Shown here: positions 29,137 to 38,738 of the stretch, piece after piece | How positions within the stretch are numbered: the first letter of the stretch is position 1 | Layout: each line of letters opens with the position of its first letter | Assembly (NCBI GenBank): GCA_963575745.1 | Contig: CAUYUJ010011459.1 | Coordinates: 110,001-174,000, forward strand | Direction: 5' to 3' | DNA: 64,000 nucleotides | From: Prorocentrum cordatum | Lineage: Eukaryota; Sar; Dinophyceae; Prorocentrales; Prorocentraceae | Translations under genes and position numbers: made by a program | The notes under the pieces: generated by a model | The model's input: the letters and a program-made list of their open reading frames with translations, nothing else | Databases searched by the model: none | What the model was told of the DNA's origin: nothing

Positions 29137-29500
29137 CTCTGTTCTTCCCAACCATCCTGTGGTGTTGGGTCCTCGTTTTGAAGAGAAAGTAGCCGCGTCA
29201 CTCCTCCTCTCCTCTCCTCCTCCCCCTCCTCCTCCCTCCTCCCACAGGAGCGCCGCCCTCTCTCTTCTCCTCTCCTCTCGATTTCGGCACACCCCTCACA
29301 CGTTTCGTGGCCCCACAGGGAGCTCCACCGAAGGCCCCAGTGGCTGCGTTCGCATGCGCCCACTGTGCCCATTTCGGCACACCCCTCACACGTTGCGTGG
29401 CCCCACATGGAGCTCCACCGAAGGCCCCAGTGGCTGCGTTCGCATGCGCCCACCGCACCCATTTCGGCACACCCCTCACACGTGTCGTGGAGCTCAGTCA
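29137..29500. mobile_element. Satellite-bearing element W, copy 3 (short)
   Basis: Same head (CCAACCATCCTGTGGTGTTG at 29148), a CCT tract, then two full 90-bp units (29280-29460) and part of a third; tail absent. Confidence 0.85.
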
Positions 29501-29524
29501 CACGTGCCACCCGTCGTCACGATC

Positions 29525-29800
29525 TGAAGAGCTCGTATGGAATTCGTTCGGTCCGTCTTGGGGCTGGCTCGGCCTCCTTTGATACCGTATTGGATGTTAG
29601 TTCGGGCCGTCTTGAGCCGTCTCGGGCTCTAGTGGGCCGTTTTGGGCTCCCCTCTGTTGTTTGGTGGGTGTCAGGGGGCCGTCGCGGGGCCGCGTTGGGC
29701 AATCGAGTGACTTTCTAAAGCCGTCTCGGATCCCACGGCGTGCCTTGTTGGGCTGTCTTGGGGCCGTCTTGAATGCTTCTTGGCTCATCGCGGGACCTCA
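29525..29800 (+). repeat. Repeat family Q, locus 4
   Basis: GGGCCGTCTTGAGCCGTCTC, GGGCCGTTTTGGGCTCC and TTGGGGCCGTCTTGAATGC units around an AT-richer part at 29580-29600. Positions 29801-30019 show no feature. Confidence 0.65.
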
Positions 29801-30019
29801 AGTAACAGGTGTGATCTTCTCGAAAAGAGGGTTGCGGAGCGCTCGTGGCAGCACGATGGTTGATGATGGGAAGCGCCTTTTCGGAACGAGAAGGTGGTTG
29901 GAGTTAATTAGAGGAAATTTAGCTAGATGTAACTTGGTAAGGAGTACATGAAAACGAAGGCGCAAGGGCCAACGAGCTCGAGGTTCAAAGCGGCCCATCG
30001 GTCGGTGGATTCACGTTTT

Positions 30020-30460
30020 GGGCGTTTCGCTTGAGACATCCTCAAACACATGAGGTGGTGAAGGAGTTGGTCCAAGACGTCGCATGCTGGAAAGTGAGGT
30101 TCTCGCTCTAGACATCCTCGTCAAACTGACATGTCGAGATCGATGCCGAAATTGTTCGAATATTCAGGAATGGCCATTCCGCTCGCGACATGCTCCAAAC
30201 ACTGAGACGCCGAAGGAGCTGCCTGTACAACTTCTAACATGGTTTTATGTCAAGAATGAGGCTCTCGCTTGAGACATCCTCGAAGCACTGAGATGTTGAG
30301 GTCGGCTGCGAAATTGTCGCAATGTTTAGAAACGGCCGTGTCGCTCGAGGCATTCTCGAACACATGAGATGTCGAATGAGTTGTTGGTTTGTTTAATGCG
30401 CGTCAGTTGGTTCTTGTTGAGAATGGAGGCTCTCGCTTGAGACAGCCTCGAACCAATGAT
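30020..30460. repeat. Family Z tandem repeat, alternating 80-bp units
   Basis: CGCT(T/C)GAGACATCCTCGA-type words lie at about 30027, 30104, 30178, 30264, 30341 and 30431. Odd and even units resemble one another more (AAATTGT(T/C)CGAAT.. occurs in every second unit), giving a higher-order period of about 160 bp. Confidence 0.7.
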
Positions 30461-30734
30461 GAGGATGAGCAGAACGAGGAGGAGGACGAGGAGGGGCATG
30501 AGTAGGACGCTCGAAACCAGCGAGTTTGGTGAAGACAGCCGCGGCACATTGGTTGCCGAAGACGGTATAAAACCGTCCCCTAAACACACCCTGTATACAC
30601 CTTTCATCAAGTCCACCGCCTCCTATAATGGTCACGCTCATCACCATAATCATCCTTATCATCCCCTTCCTCCTCCGCCTCCTCCTCCTCCTCATCATAA
30701 TCATCCGCATCTACATCATCATAACGCATGGTTC

Positions 30735-32560
30735 GTGTGCTGCCCGTGGCAATTGATATGGAGGCGCGTTAGTTGTTGAGTGCGTTTGCTACCATGGTGT
30801 GGTGTAGGTACTGGTAGTTGTTGAACTGTGATTACGTTTGTCGCGGTCCTTCTGCGATTAAGAGTTGATTCGGTTGTTGTCCGTGGCAATTGACATGTGG
30901 GCGCGTGTGCGGTTGAGTGCGTTTGTTGCCATGACGTGGAGTAGTTATTGGTAGTTGTTGAGGGGTGGGTACGTTGGTTGCGCCCCTTCTGCCGTTGACA
31001 TATGGGTCGTTCGGTGCCCGTTGCAATTGGCATGTGAGCGCATGTGATGTTGTGTGCGTCGGCTACCATGGTGTGGTGTACTTGCTGATAGTTGCTGAAA
31101 TGTGGATGCGTTTGCTGCGGCCCGTCTGCCGTTAAGATATAGTGCCCGTGGCAATTGGAATGTGGACACGTTTGTTTCTGTGTGCGCTTGCTACTATGAT
31201 GTGGGGTAGATGGTGGTAGTTGTTGACATGTTTGTGCGTTTCTTGCAGCCCTTCTGCCGTTGAGGTATGGATCGTTTGTCGCCCGTGACAAATGAAATGC
31301 GGGCACGTTTGTTGTTGAGTGTTTGTGCTACCAATTTATGGTGTAGTTGTTGGTAGTTGTTGAATTGTGCGTATGTTTGTTGCGGCCCTTCTGCCGTTAA
31401 GATATGGGTCGTTTGTTGCCCGTGGCAATTGGAAAGTGGGCACGTGTGTTGTTGAGTGCAGTTGTTATCATGGCGTGGTGTAGCCGCTGGTAGCTGTTGA
31501 AATGAGGGTACGGTTGCTGCGGCCCTTCTGCCGTTAAGCTATGTTTTTCTGTTGTCCGTGACAGTTGGAATGTGGGCACGTGTGTTGTTGGGTGCGTTGG
31601 CTAACCAGGGTGTGGTGTAGTTATTGGTGGTTGTTGAAATGTGCTACGTTTGCTGCGGCCTTTCTGCTGTTAGAATATGGTTCGTCTGTTGCCCGTGACA
31701 CTTGACATGTGGACACGTTTGTTGTTGAATGCGTGTGTGACCAGGGTATGGTGTGGATGTTGGTAGCTGATGTAATGTGGGTGCGTTTGCTGCGGCCCTT
31801 CTGCCGTCAAGCTTTGGTTTGTTTGCTTCCCGTGACAGTTAGAATGTGGGCACGTTTGTTGTTGAATGCTGGGTACGTTTGTTGCGGCCCTTTTGCCCTC
31901 AACATATTGTTTGTGTATTGCCCGTTGTAGTTCGAATATGGGCACGTGTATTGTTGCGTGCGTCTGCTACCATGGTGCGAGCTGCTGAAATGTGGGTACG
32001 TTTGCTGCGGCCCTTCTGCCATTAACATGTGGTTCGTTTGTTGCCCGTGGCAATTGAAATGTGGGCACTTTTGCTGCTGAGTGCGTGTGCCCAGGGTGTG
32101 GTGTCGCTGCTGGTAGCTGTTGAATTGTTTGCACGTTTGCTGTGGCCCTTCTTCCGGTAAACATGGGTCGTGCGTTGCCCGTGGCAATTAGAATGTGGGC
32201 GCGTGTGTTGTTGAGTGCGTTTGCTACCATGGCGTGGTGTAGCTGCTGGTAGCTGTTCTAATGTGGGTACGGTTACTGCGGCCCGTCTGCTGTTAAATTA
32301 TGGTTTGGTTGCACCCCGTGGCAATTGGAAAGTGAACACGTTTGCTGCAGAGTGCGTATGCTACCATGGTGTGGTGTCGCTGGTGGTAGCTGTTGAAATG
32401 TGGGTACGTTTGCTGCGGCCCTTATGCCGGTGAGCTATGGTTTGTTTCTTGCCCGTGGCAATTGAAATGTGGGCACGTTTGCGGCTGAGCGCGTTTTCTA
32501 CCCCAGCATGGTGTAGTTGTTGGTAGTTGTTGAAATGTGGGTGCCACATGTGTGCCCATG
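30735..32560. repeat. 136-bp satellite array, about 13 units
   Basis: TGCGGCCCTTCTGCCGTTAA starts at about 30979, 31115, 31241, 31381, 31518, 31653, 31791, 31883, 32005, 32141, 32277 and 32413. Most steps are 135-138 bp; two short steps (92 and 122-126) are deletions. Each unit also has TTGCCCGTGGCAATTG, GTTGAGTGCGTTTGCTACCA and GGTAGTTGTTGAAATGTGGG. CCGTGGCAATTG and CACCATGGTAGC-like words give local palindromes. Positions 30461-30734 before it contain GAC/GAG and CAT-rich sequence, no gene. Confidence 0.9.
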
Positions 32561-32634
32561 TCGCGTTGCGTGCAGATCCATGCGGGCTCGCAAGAAGCGG
32601 CGCTTTCCGTTCTTGTCTGGCCACCTTTCCAATT

Positions 32635-32865
32635 CGGGGGCCCCCAAGAAGGGTGGTGACCCCGCCGTTTTGTGAGTCGGTGGGGATTCGGGGTCACTGC
32701 ACGGTTTTGGGACTCGGGTCGTTCTCTGAGAACGTCTCGGGCGATGGGGCATGCGAGGTCCCAAAACCGTGCGTTGACGGACCGTGCGGTGAGGTCTTGG
32801 GGGGGGTTCGAGGTCACCGCACGGTCTGCCACCTCACCGTTTCGGGACACCAAACCAATACTGGC
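32635..32865. mobile_element. Fold-back element with CACGGTTTTGGGAC arms
   Basis: TGCACGGTTTTGGGACTCGG at about 32697 pairs with GAGGTCCCAAAACCGTGCG at about 32755. Outer parts (GGTGACCCCGCCGTTTTGTG and CACCTCACCGTTTCGGGAC) suggest a second pair. Single copy. Confidence 0.7.
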
Positions 32866-32939
32866 CTTCCGCTCGGCACATCCTCAAAAAATGGTTTCAG
32901 AGGGCGGTCCGAATCAACATCGTCTGGCAATCGCTGTTG

Positions 32940-33230
32940 GAACGGGGCCGACCGTGGCTCAAGCGAGCCCCCGAAGGCCCGCCCGAGCTCCTCCTCCTCC
33001 TCCTCCTCCTCCTCCTCCTTCTCCCCAGGAGGGCCCCAGACGGCCCCAGATGGCGCCAAGACGGCCTGAGAGAACCCCCTACAGAACCCTAAGACACGCC
33101 CAGGCAGCCAGAGAACACCCCAGTAGCTCCCAAGAGGACCCTTGCGGGCCCAAAAGAGGCCCCCAGGATGTCCCGAGCTAGCCCCAGATGGCCCCAACCA
33201 CCCCCTGGGTAGCCTCAAAAGATCACGAGG
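32940..33230 (-). repeat. Repeat family Q, locus 5 (inverted)
   Basis: CCAGACGGCCCCAGATGGCG and CCAAGACGGCCTGAGAG units with a short (CCT)n at 32992-33020. Confidence 0.65.
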
Positions 33231-34060
33231 ACCCCCCCCTTCGACTTCCTTTTCCCTGGGTTCCTCACCGTCCCTGTTCGTCGTTGTTGTCCTTCTTCTT
33301 CTTCTTCTTCTTGTCCTCCTCATCCTCATTCTTCTCCTCCTCGTCCTCCGCTTCGTTCCTCCTCGTACTCGTCCTCCTCCATATATTATTCCTCGTACTC
33401 GTGCTTGTCTTCCTACACGTTGTCCTCCTGCTCCCATCGCTGCATTCCCCGTCATCCACGCTGCCATCCTCATGCTCCGCCGCCTTGTCGTCGCCATCGT
33501 CCTTACGAGCCCAATGGACAACATCCGCGCTTGTTGTTCTTGTCCGACCAGGCTTCCTCTGCCTTGGGGGCGACCTCCTCGAACCGGAGAAAATGTTAGG
33601 CCTTTCTACCTCCTTTGGCCCGTGTTGTCAGTGATCGGTTGTTATCGTTGTCGTCGTTGTTTTCGTTGTGATCGTTTTTGTATCTTTGCTGTCGTCTCGT
33701 TGTTATCATTGTTATCGTTTTCCCTCCTGAAGCGCTCTCCTCACCCCGCCGCCCTACTCGCCCCCGGGCCTGCCCGCTTGCCGCGACCGGTCTGTCCAGG
33801 AGTGGAGCGAGCGAGGCTTCGGCTTCATCACGCTCACCGATGGGAGGCCTCGACGCGAGCAGGAGGAGGAGTGGTAGATCTTCGGGATGCGTCCAGCGGT
33901 GTCGGGGGGTTGGCGGGGAGGGCCTTGTGCTCGTCTTCGGGGACTCAGGGCTATCCAGGGTGGCTCTTGTCAGGTAGGCCTAGGATGAGGATGACCTGCT
34001 CCAGGGTCCTCATCGAGCCTTCGTTTGGCCCTGGTGGGGGGGGGGGATCGCACGGGAGCT
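33231..34060. other. Pyrimidine-rich and GTT-rich sequence without a gene
   Basis: TTCTTCTTCTTCTTCTTC and CTCGT words fill 33280-33420; GTTATCGTTGTCGTCGTTG at 33638-33710. Between them frames are compositional. Positions 33720-34060 are GC-rich and unrecognised. Confidence 0.5.
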
Positions 34061-34061
34061 G

Positions 34062-34222
34062 GGACGAGGAGAAGTCTTTTCCAGAGCGTTCCGGAACGCT
34101 CTCAGAGCGCTCCTGAACGCTCCCAGGAGACCGCGGCGATCGAGACATCCTCGAGAGCCGCTAGATCTCGGAGATTCTCGATTCATTCTCGCCCGAAGTT
34201 ATCCAACCTCGTCCTGGATGAC
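34062..34222. repeat. Dispersed repeat M, copy 2
   Basis: GGGACGAGGAGAAGT, CAGAGCGTTCCGGAACGCTC, TAGATCTCGGAGATTCTCGA and CTCGTCCTGG as in 2338-2496. It also contains CGATCGAGACATCCTCGA, the family Z word. Confidence 0.75.
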
Positions 34223-34322
34223 CTGCTCAAGAGTCCCTCGTGCAGCCTTCGTTTGACCCTGGTGGGGATGGGGGGAGGGGGCAGCATTTGCCGCTTCGAG
34301 CCCTGCGCTCCCGCGGCTGGCT

Positions 34323-34484
34323 TTTACGTCGGGCATGCCCCTCTACAGAGGGAAGATTCAAACAAGTAGTAAAAACATAATGCGGGGACGATTCTGCGAC
34401 TATTTTTGACCATGCTTGAACATCTTTTGACTACTTTCTTTTTTTCGCCCAAAATCCGCCTGTGGGAGGACACGCCGGACAGAA
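34323..34484. mobile_element. Element A5 with 8-bp target duplication
   Basis: Left end TTTACGTCGGGCATGCCCCT, right end CGCCTGTGGGAGGACACGCC..GGACAGAA. GGCTGGCT flanks both sides (34315-34322 and 34485-34492). Inside is AT-rich with GGGGACGATT and TTTTTCGCCCAAAATCCGCC. Confidence 0.9.
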
Positions 34485-34706
34485 GGCTGGCTCCCAGGCA
34501 GCGGGGGAGGAGGCGGAGATGCGAGCGACGAAGAGTTCTGGCGGGGGCTCGTCGGGCGGGTGGGGTGGTAGTGGGGGGTGGCCTGAGTTTGGGGGGGTGA
34601 CGGCAAGGGTGCATTCGAGCGTCCCGTGTTCGGCCCCTGCTGGCTCCACAAGGGGCCCCTTTGGTGGGCCCCTGTATGGGTCGCTCTTTTCATCTCCCAC
34701 TTACGT

Positions 34707-34865
34707 TTAAGTCGGGCATGTCCCTCTACAGGAGGCATATTCAAACATAGTAAAAAATCGCGAGGAGACGATTTTCCTATCATGTTTTGATTATGTTTGA
34801 GTATATTTGGGGCATTTCTGCTTTTCCGTTCAAAATCCGCCTGTAGGGGGACATGCCCGACCTAA
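34707..34865. mobile_element. Element A6 with 8-bp target duplication (best copy)
   Basis: TTAAGTCGGGCATGTCCCTC to GGGGGACATGCCCGACCTAA, arms of about 28 bp. ACTTACGT flanks it (34699-34706 and 34866-34873). 159 bp, no open frame: a non-autonomous DNA transposon. The 34485-34698 interval is GC-rich without a feature. Confidence 0.92.
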
Positions 34866-35034
34866 ACTTACGTCACGCCCCATTACCACCCGCCCGAGCT
34901 CTGCTGGCCCGCCAGCAAGCCCGCGCTCCGCGTGGGGCTCGAGCGCGGAGCGTGAGCGCGGCAGGCGTCTCAAGGGAGATCCAGGAGATCAGAGGAGGAA
35001 AAGGTACGTACCGATACCGCTAACGTTCACCCGT

Positions 35035-35260
35035 TTCGGGAGCCTTGAGACGGGGGTCAATGCAACCGGGGTCAGCCAGAGCGCCCGATCTTGCAGGATC
35101 CTGCAGGGCCAGGGTCGCATTGACATGGGATTGGGTGCAGGATCTTGCAGGATCTTGCAGGGTCCTTCGCATTGACCCTAGTTTGGGCGCAGGATCTTGC
35201 AGGATTCTGCAAGGCTTCATTGACCCGGGTCTGGATTGACCCAGGTCAGAAGATCCCCGA
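35035..35260. repeat. 226-bp repeat F, copy 1
   Basis: Starts TTCGGGAGCCTTGAGACGGG and ends CAGAAGATCCCCGA. Contains three GCAGGATC(T/C)TGCAGGATC(T/C)TGC words each followed by (C)GCATTGACC(C), and ATTGACCCGGGTCTGGATTG. The copy at 49635-49860 has exactly the same length. Confidence 0.9.
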
Positions 35261-35326
35261 CCATTTTCTTTTATTTCGGCCTCATCGGAGGCCTTCGTCG
35301 CCACCGCTGAATTCGCCTCGAAACCT

Positions 35327-35509
35327 TTGTCAGAAGGCGCCCCGGGGAAGGTCTGTGGAGCAAGTATTGGTACCTGTTTTGGCTTCCCCAGGAAAGTCTT
35401 CAGATTGCTGGAGATGGGCTCAGGGGGGCCAATTCTCCTGACGATGTGCCCAACCCTTGCGCAACGCATGGCCCACGCAAGGAGGTATCTTTCCTGCGAG
35501 TGGCGTTGA
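35327..35509 (+). other. Short open frame of possible coding origin
   Basis: Reads SEGAPGKVCGASIGTCFGFP, RKVFRLLEMGSGGPILLTMC and PTLAQRMAHARRYLSCEWR before a stop. Balanced composition, unlike nearby frames; no ATG-supported start and no family recognised. Further downstream (35600-35760) a different frame reads VQDASEADLAHRACRLLPLR, so a broken gene piece is possible. Confidence 0.25.
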
Positions 35510-35765
35510 GGAGGCTCGCGAGCCTGGGGCCGCTGCCCCGTATAGCCGGCACAACCACTGGCGGACCTGCGCTGTCGTGCGCCAAACTGCTATGGGCCAG
35601 CTCCTCGCGTCGCTGAGCGCAACCAGTCGCGACTGGTGCAGGACGCGAGCGAGGCCGACCTCGCCCACCGGGCGTGCCGCCTCCTTCCCCTGCGCCGCGC
35701 AGCGCGTGAGCTGCACGCCCGCAGGCGCACCGCCGTGTCTGCGGGACCCGCGGGGCAGGACTGCC

Positions 35766-36165
35766 CCAGCTGGACCCCCCCAGCAGCCTTCGAAAGTGGC
35801 CAAAGTGGCTACCGTTTCGCAATGCGCAGCCCCCCCGGAGCTGGCGAGGTCTAGCTTCTGTTGGCGTGGGGCCTCCGTCCGCTGGACCCCTGAGCTGCGT
35901 TCGGAAGTGGCGGCAGTCTCGCAGATCGCAGCCCCCCCCCCCAAGGATTGCGAGCTCTAATTCAGGATTGCGTGGGGTCTCAGTCCGCTGGACCCCCCAG
36001 CTGCCTTCGAACGTGGTGACAGTTTCGCAGATCGCAGCCCCCGCGAATTGCGAAGTCGAATTGATGTTTGCGTGGGGCCCCACTCCGATTGATTCCCCAG
36101 CAGCTTTCGAACATTGCGACGGTTTCACAGATCACAGTCCTTTTGGAAAGGACGGCGAGGTATGA
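35766..36165 (-). repeat. Tandem repeat AA, four units of about 102 bp
   Basis: TTCGCAGATCGCAGCCCCC-type words at about 35817, 35919, 36024 and 36124, each preceded by CAGC(T/A)GC(C/G)TTCGAA. On the minus strand the units carry GGGGTCCAGCGGAC and TGCGAACTG-like words that match the array at 50440-50985 on plus. Unit length is near 34 codons but frames are broken. Confidence 0.75.
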
Positions 36166-36480
36166 GGCAGACAAGCAGGCAGGCGCAAACCAGGTGGTAG
36201 GCAGGAGAGGAGAGAAGAGGGGGAATGAGGAGGAAGAGACAACAGGGAGGACGGCGACAACAGCAGGCAGGAGGCGGAAGGAGATGCGACCACTTTGTTC
36301 GATTCGAAATTCGAACCCAACAACGGAGGGCCCGGACAAACAAGCGCCAGGACGTCCCAATAAGGCTCCCATAGTGACTGAATACGGCCTGAGGAAGTTC
36401 CAAGACGGCCTGAGAGGGCCCCGAACCCCAAGACGGCCCCGATTGGCCCTTGGATGCCAAAAGGGGGCAACGCAATGGTT
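36166..36480 (-). repeat. Purine-rich stretch and repeat family Q, locus 6
   Basis: 36170-36300 is AGG/GAG-rich; 36345-36480 has CCAAGACGGCCTGAGAG and CCCCAAGACGGCCCCG, the inverted Q word. Confidence 0.6.
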
Positions 36481-36799
36481 GATTACATTGCAGCCGCTGG
36501 GGGTCACAGGTGTCGTTTAGAAGTCGTTGTTTTCTTCATCCTGCTCCCCCTCTCCGTTATTCTCTTCGCCTTCTTCCGACCCGAACGGTAGATCATTGAC
36601 ATGTCCTGCCTCTTCCCTCTGTTGATTGTCTCTCCTCACCGCTGCCGTCTTCTTCTCGGGGGCACGGGGGTTGCAGTCCCCGTGCCCGTCCTATTCGCGT
36701 TTGATAAGTACCGAGCTCGATCGTAGGGAAAGCGTACCCTCTATCTCTGCACGCCCCCACTTCTAGTTGGTAGTGGAGTTTCGGCTCCCACGCGCCGCC

Positions 36800-37245
36800 A
36801 TGGCGCCCCCCCGCTGCCGTGCCTCGATGGCGAAGGCCTCCTCTCTCCATCGTCATATGCAACCACCTGAAGGACGACTTCAACAAGGACGCCGTGTTAG
36901 TCCCTCTGCCGAGCCCCTGGCGCGCAAGACCATCTCCACCGTGATCGCGGCCCTGTACCCGATCATTTGCGCGGGGGAGGCGCACCATTACACCATCGAG
37001 AACATCAAGCCCACCTACAAGAAGGACCGCGCCCCCGGCCAGCCTTTCCCGCCCTCCCTGGCACTTTCGAACTGTGTTTGAGATGCTCGGTCCCCCAACG
37101 TCTTCACAACGCTCACCAGAGGGCCTTGAGCTATTCGCAACTGCGTTGCGGAAGCCGGTGGAAAAGGAGGCAAAGGACGCGGCGCCTTCGTTGCATCCGC
37201 GTGTGGGTGTAGTCGACCACGTCAAGCAGCTTCGATCGATGTGAC
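36800..37245 (+). pseudogene. Frameshifted protein-coding fragment (unrecognised)
   Basis: ATG 36800 lies in GCCGCCATGGCG, a good eukaryotic start context, with a second ATGGCG at 36826. Codon choice is strongly dinoflagellate-like (AAC, CTG, AAG, GAC, TTC). ICNHLKDDFNKDAV is readable about 36855-36896. A second frame from about 36918 reads KTISTVIAALYPIICAGEAH, HYTIENIKPTYKKDRAPGQP to a stop at 37081. A third reads FEMLGPPTSSQRSPEGLELF and PVEKEAKDAAPSLHPRVGVV to 37242. The pieces are collinear, so this looks like one protein broken by two frame changes, or exons. The long minus-strand frame over the same bases is probably a shadow. Function unknown. Confidence 0.5.
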
Positions 37246-37974
37246 GCTCACATGGCCGCTGTCAGCGAAGCGGCACGAGGGCACAAGGCGTCCGAATTTG
37301 CGTCGCGACAACCGGGGAAGGCGCGCACAGGCACGAGCGGGACAACAAAGCAGGGTCGGGCAATTGCGTTGCCATCCTTCCGGGGGGCCGTTGCACAAAC
37401 TTGGGGTTATTCGTTATCGGTTGTCCAGGACCTGATCTTCAACGTTACGGTCGCGTTCCCTGATTCTTGGCAGACCTGGATCCCCATGCGTACTCCTTGT
37501 GACAATCGTGCAGCTGGCATTGCGCAGTGCATTGATAATACGACGCGCGACGCGGTCGCCCGCAATTATGCGGCGGGGCGTGTCGAGCGCAGTCCGCGTT
37601 CCAATCACGCGACACAGGGCGCCGACGAGGAGGAACACGCCAGAGACAGATACCCTTGACGGCTCCGAGGACCACAGACAGAGCATCGCCGTTGGCGGGC
37701 ACAGGACAGTCGCGCCGCTTCGACACATAGAAGGCCATAGGAATGGGCATGGTCGCTGCCTTCAGTCGCAGGGGTCGTTTGGGAAGCGTTCCTCTTCGTT
37801 TTCCCTCCTACACTTCCTGGTTAGCAGGCTGCTTGCCTGCCTGACGCGCAAGTGCAGGGGGTAGTGTAAAAGTTGCAGAGGTGGCTGGTGCCCGAAGGTT
37901 GCGGCTTCCCAACCTCGCGCCCGGTTGTCCCCAAAGTTGCATCTTGGTGATGGGTCGATGGGCGTCGACTGCAC
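37246..37974. other. Unassigned sequence after the broken gene
   Basis: Frames are of mixed composition (ARTGTSGTTKQGRAIALPSF at about 37320) without a recognised motif. No repeat family detected. A continuation of the broken gene is possible. Confidence 0.35.
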
Positions 37975-38110
37975 CGCTGCATCGCCTACGCCGATCATGG
38001 CCAGGCCGATCCTTGACCCAGGCTCGGTGTGCAGTTCCTTTTGTGGCAAAGCCAGGAAGACGTATGCGCCGATCCTGGGCCCAAGATCGGCCCGGCCAGC
38101 TTCGGTGTAG
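37975..38110. repeat. Repeat L, copy 2 (fold-back)
   Basis: GGCCAGGCCGATCCTTGACC at the left pairs with CCAAGATCGGCCCGGCC at the right; centre AAAGCCAGGAAGACGTATGC is shared with 42440-42475. Confidence 0.65.
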
Positions 38111-38660
38111 GTGTATGATTGGCACCGCCCCATGCCATCGGAGGGTTCCGCAGGCCTTTCGGCTTTGTGGCGGTCGGCATCGAATCTTACTTATCGTGAA
38201 AATTCAACTCGCTTGCATCCATCGCGTTCCCAGTTCTACTCACCGACGCCGGGGTTGAGTTGCGGATTTCCAAATTATCATCGCCATGACGTCTTAATCC
38301 TGACTTGGATGGGGTCGGGTAGGTTAGCTGTCCCAGCATGCCCGTTTTTGGTTTGGAATGGCGGCTTGAAACCCAAAAGAAACGGCACCCATCACCAGAC
38401 TTTGGAAGGCAACTCGGCCAGCGGGGCCACGGCTTCCCCTGAGGGGGTGAGGATGGTTCTATTCCTCCAGGCCGAAGGACTGGCACAACGCATTCGCGTT
38501 GGTGCCCGCCATCGCAGTAAATCTGCGGGCCCCGGTCACGGCAGCCCGGAGCGAGCCTTTGCACGCGTCGCCGAGGAAGTTGAAGCCTACCCGGACAGAT
38601 TGCGTGGACAGGCCCAGGCAAAAACAATTACAGGCGGTCGTTCGGGAGCGTTCTTCCCCG
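38111..38660. other. Unassigned sequence
   Basis: No repeat family or gene recognised; frames to about 38640 are open on plus but without a motif I know. Confidence 0.35.
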
Positions 38661-38667
38661 TTCATTT

Positions 38668-38738
38668 TTCCTCCTCCTCCTCCTCCTCCTCCTCCTCCTC
38701 CTCCTCCTCCTCCTCCTCCTCCTCCTCCTCCTCCTCCC
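38668..38738. repeat. (CCT)n microsatellite
   Basis: About 24 uninterrupted CCT units. Confidence 0.97.

Noticed and set aside
34707-34865. Family A hairpins as transcription terminators or riboswitches
   Set aside because: Target duplications and scattered unrelated contexts show that they are inserted elements.
36593-37225. 210-residue minus-strand frame
   Set aside because: The plus strand has much better codon bias and meaningful peptides over the same bases; the minus frame is likely a shadow.
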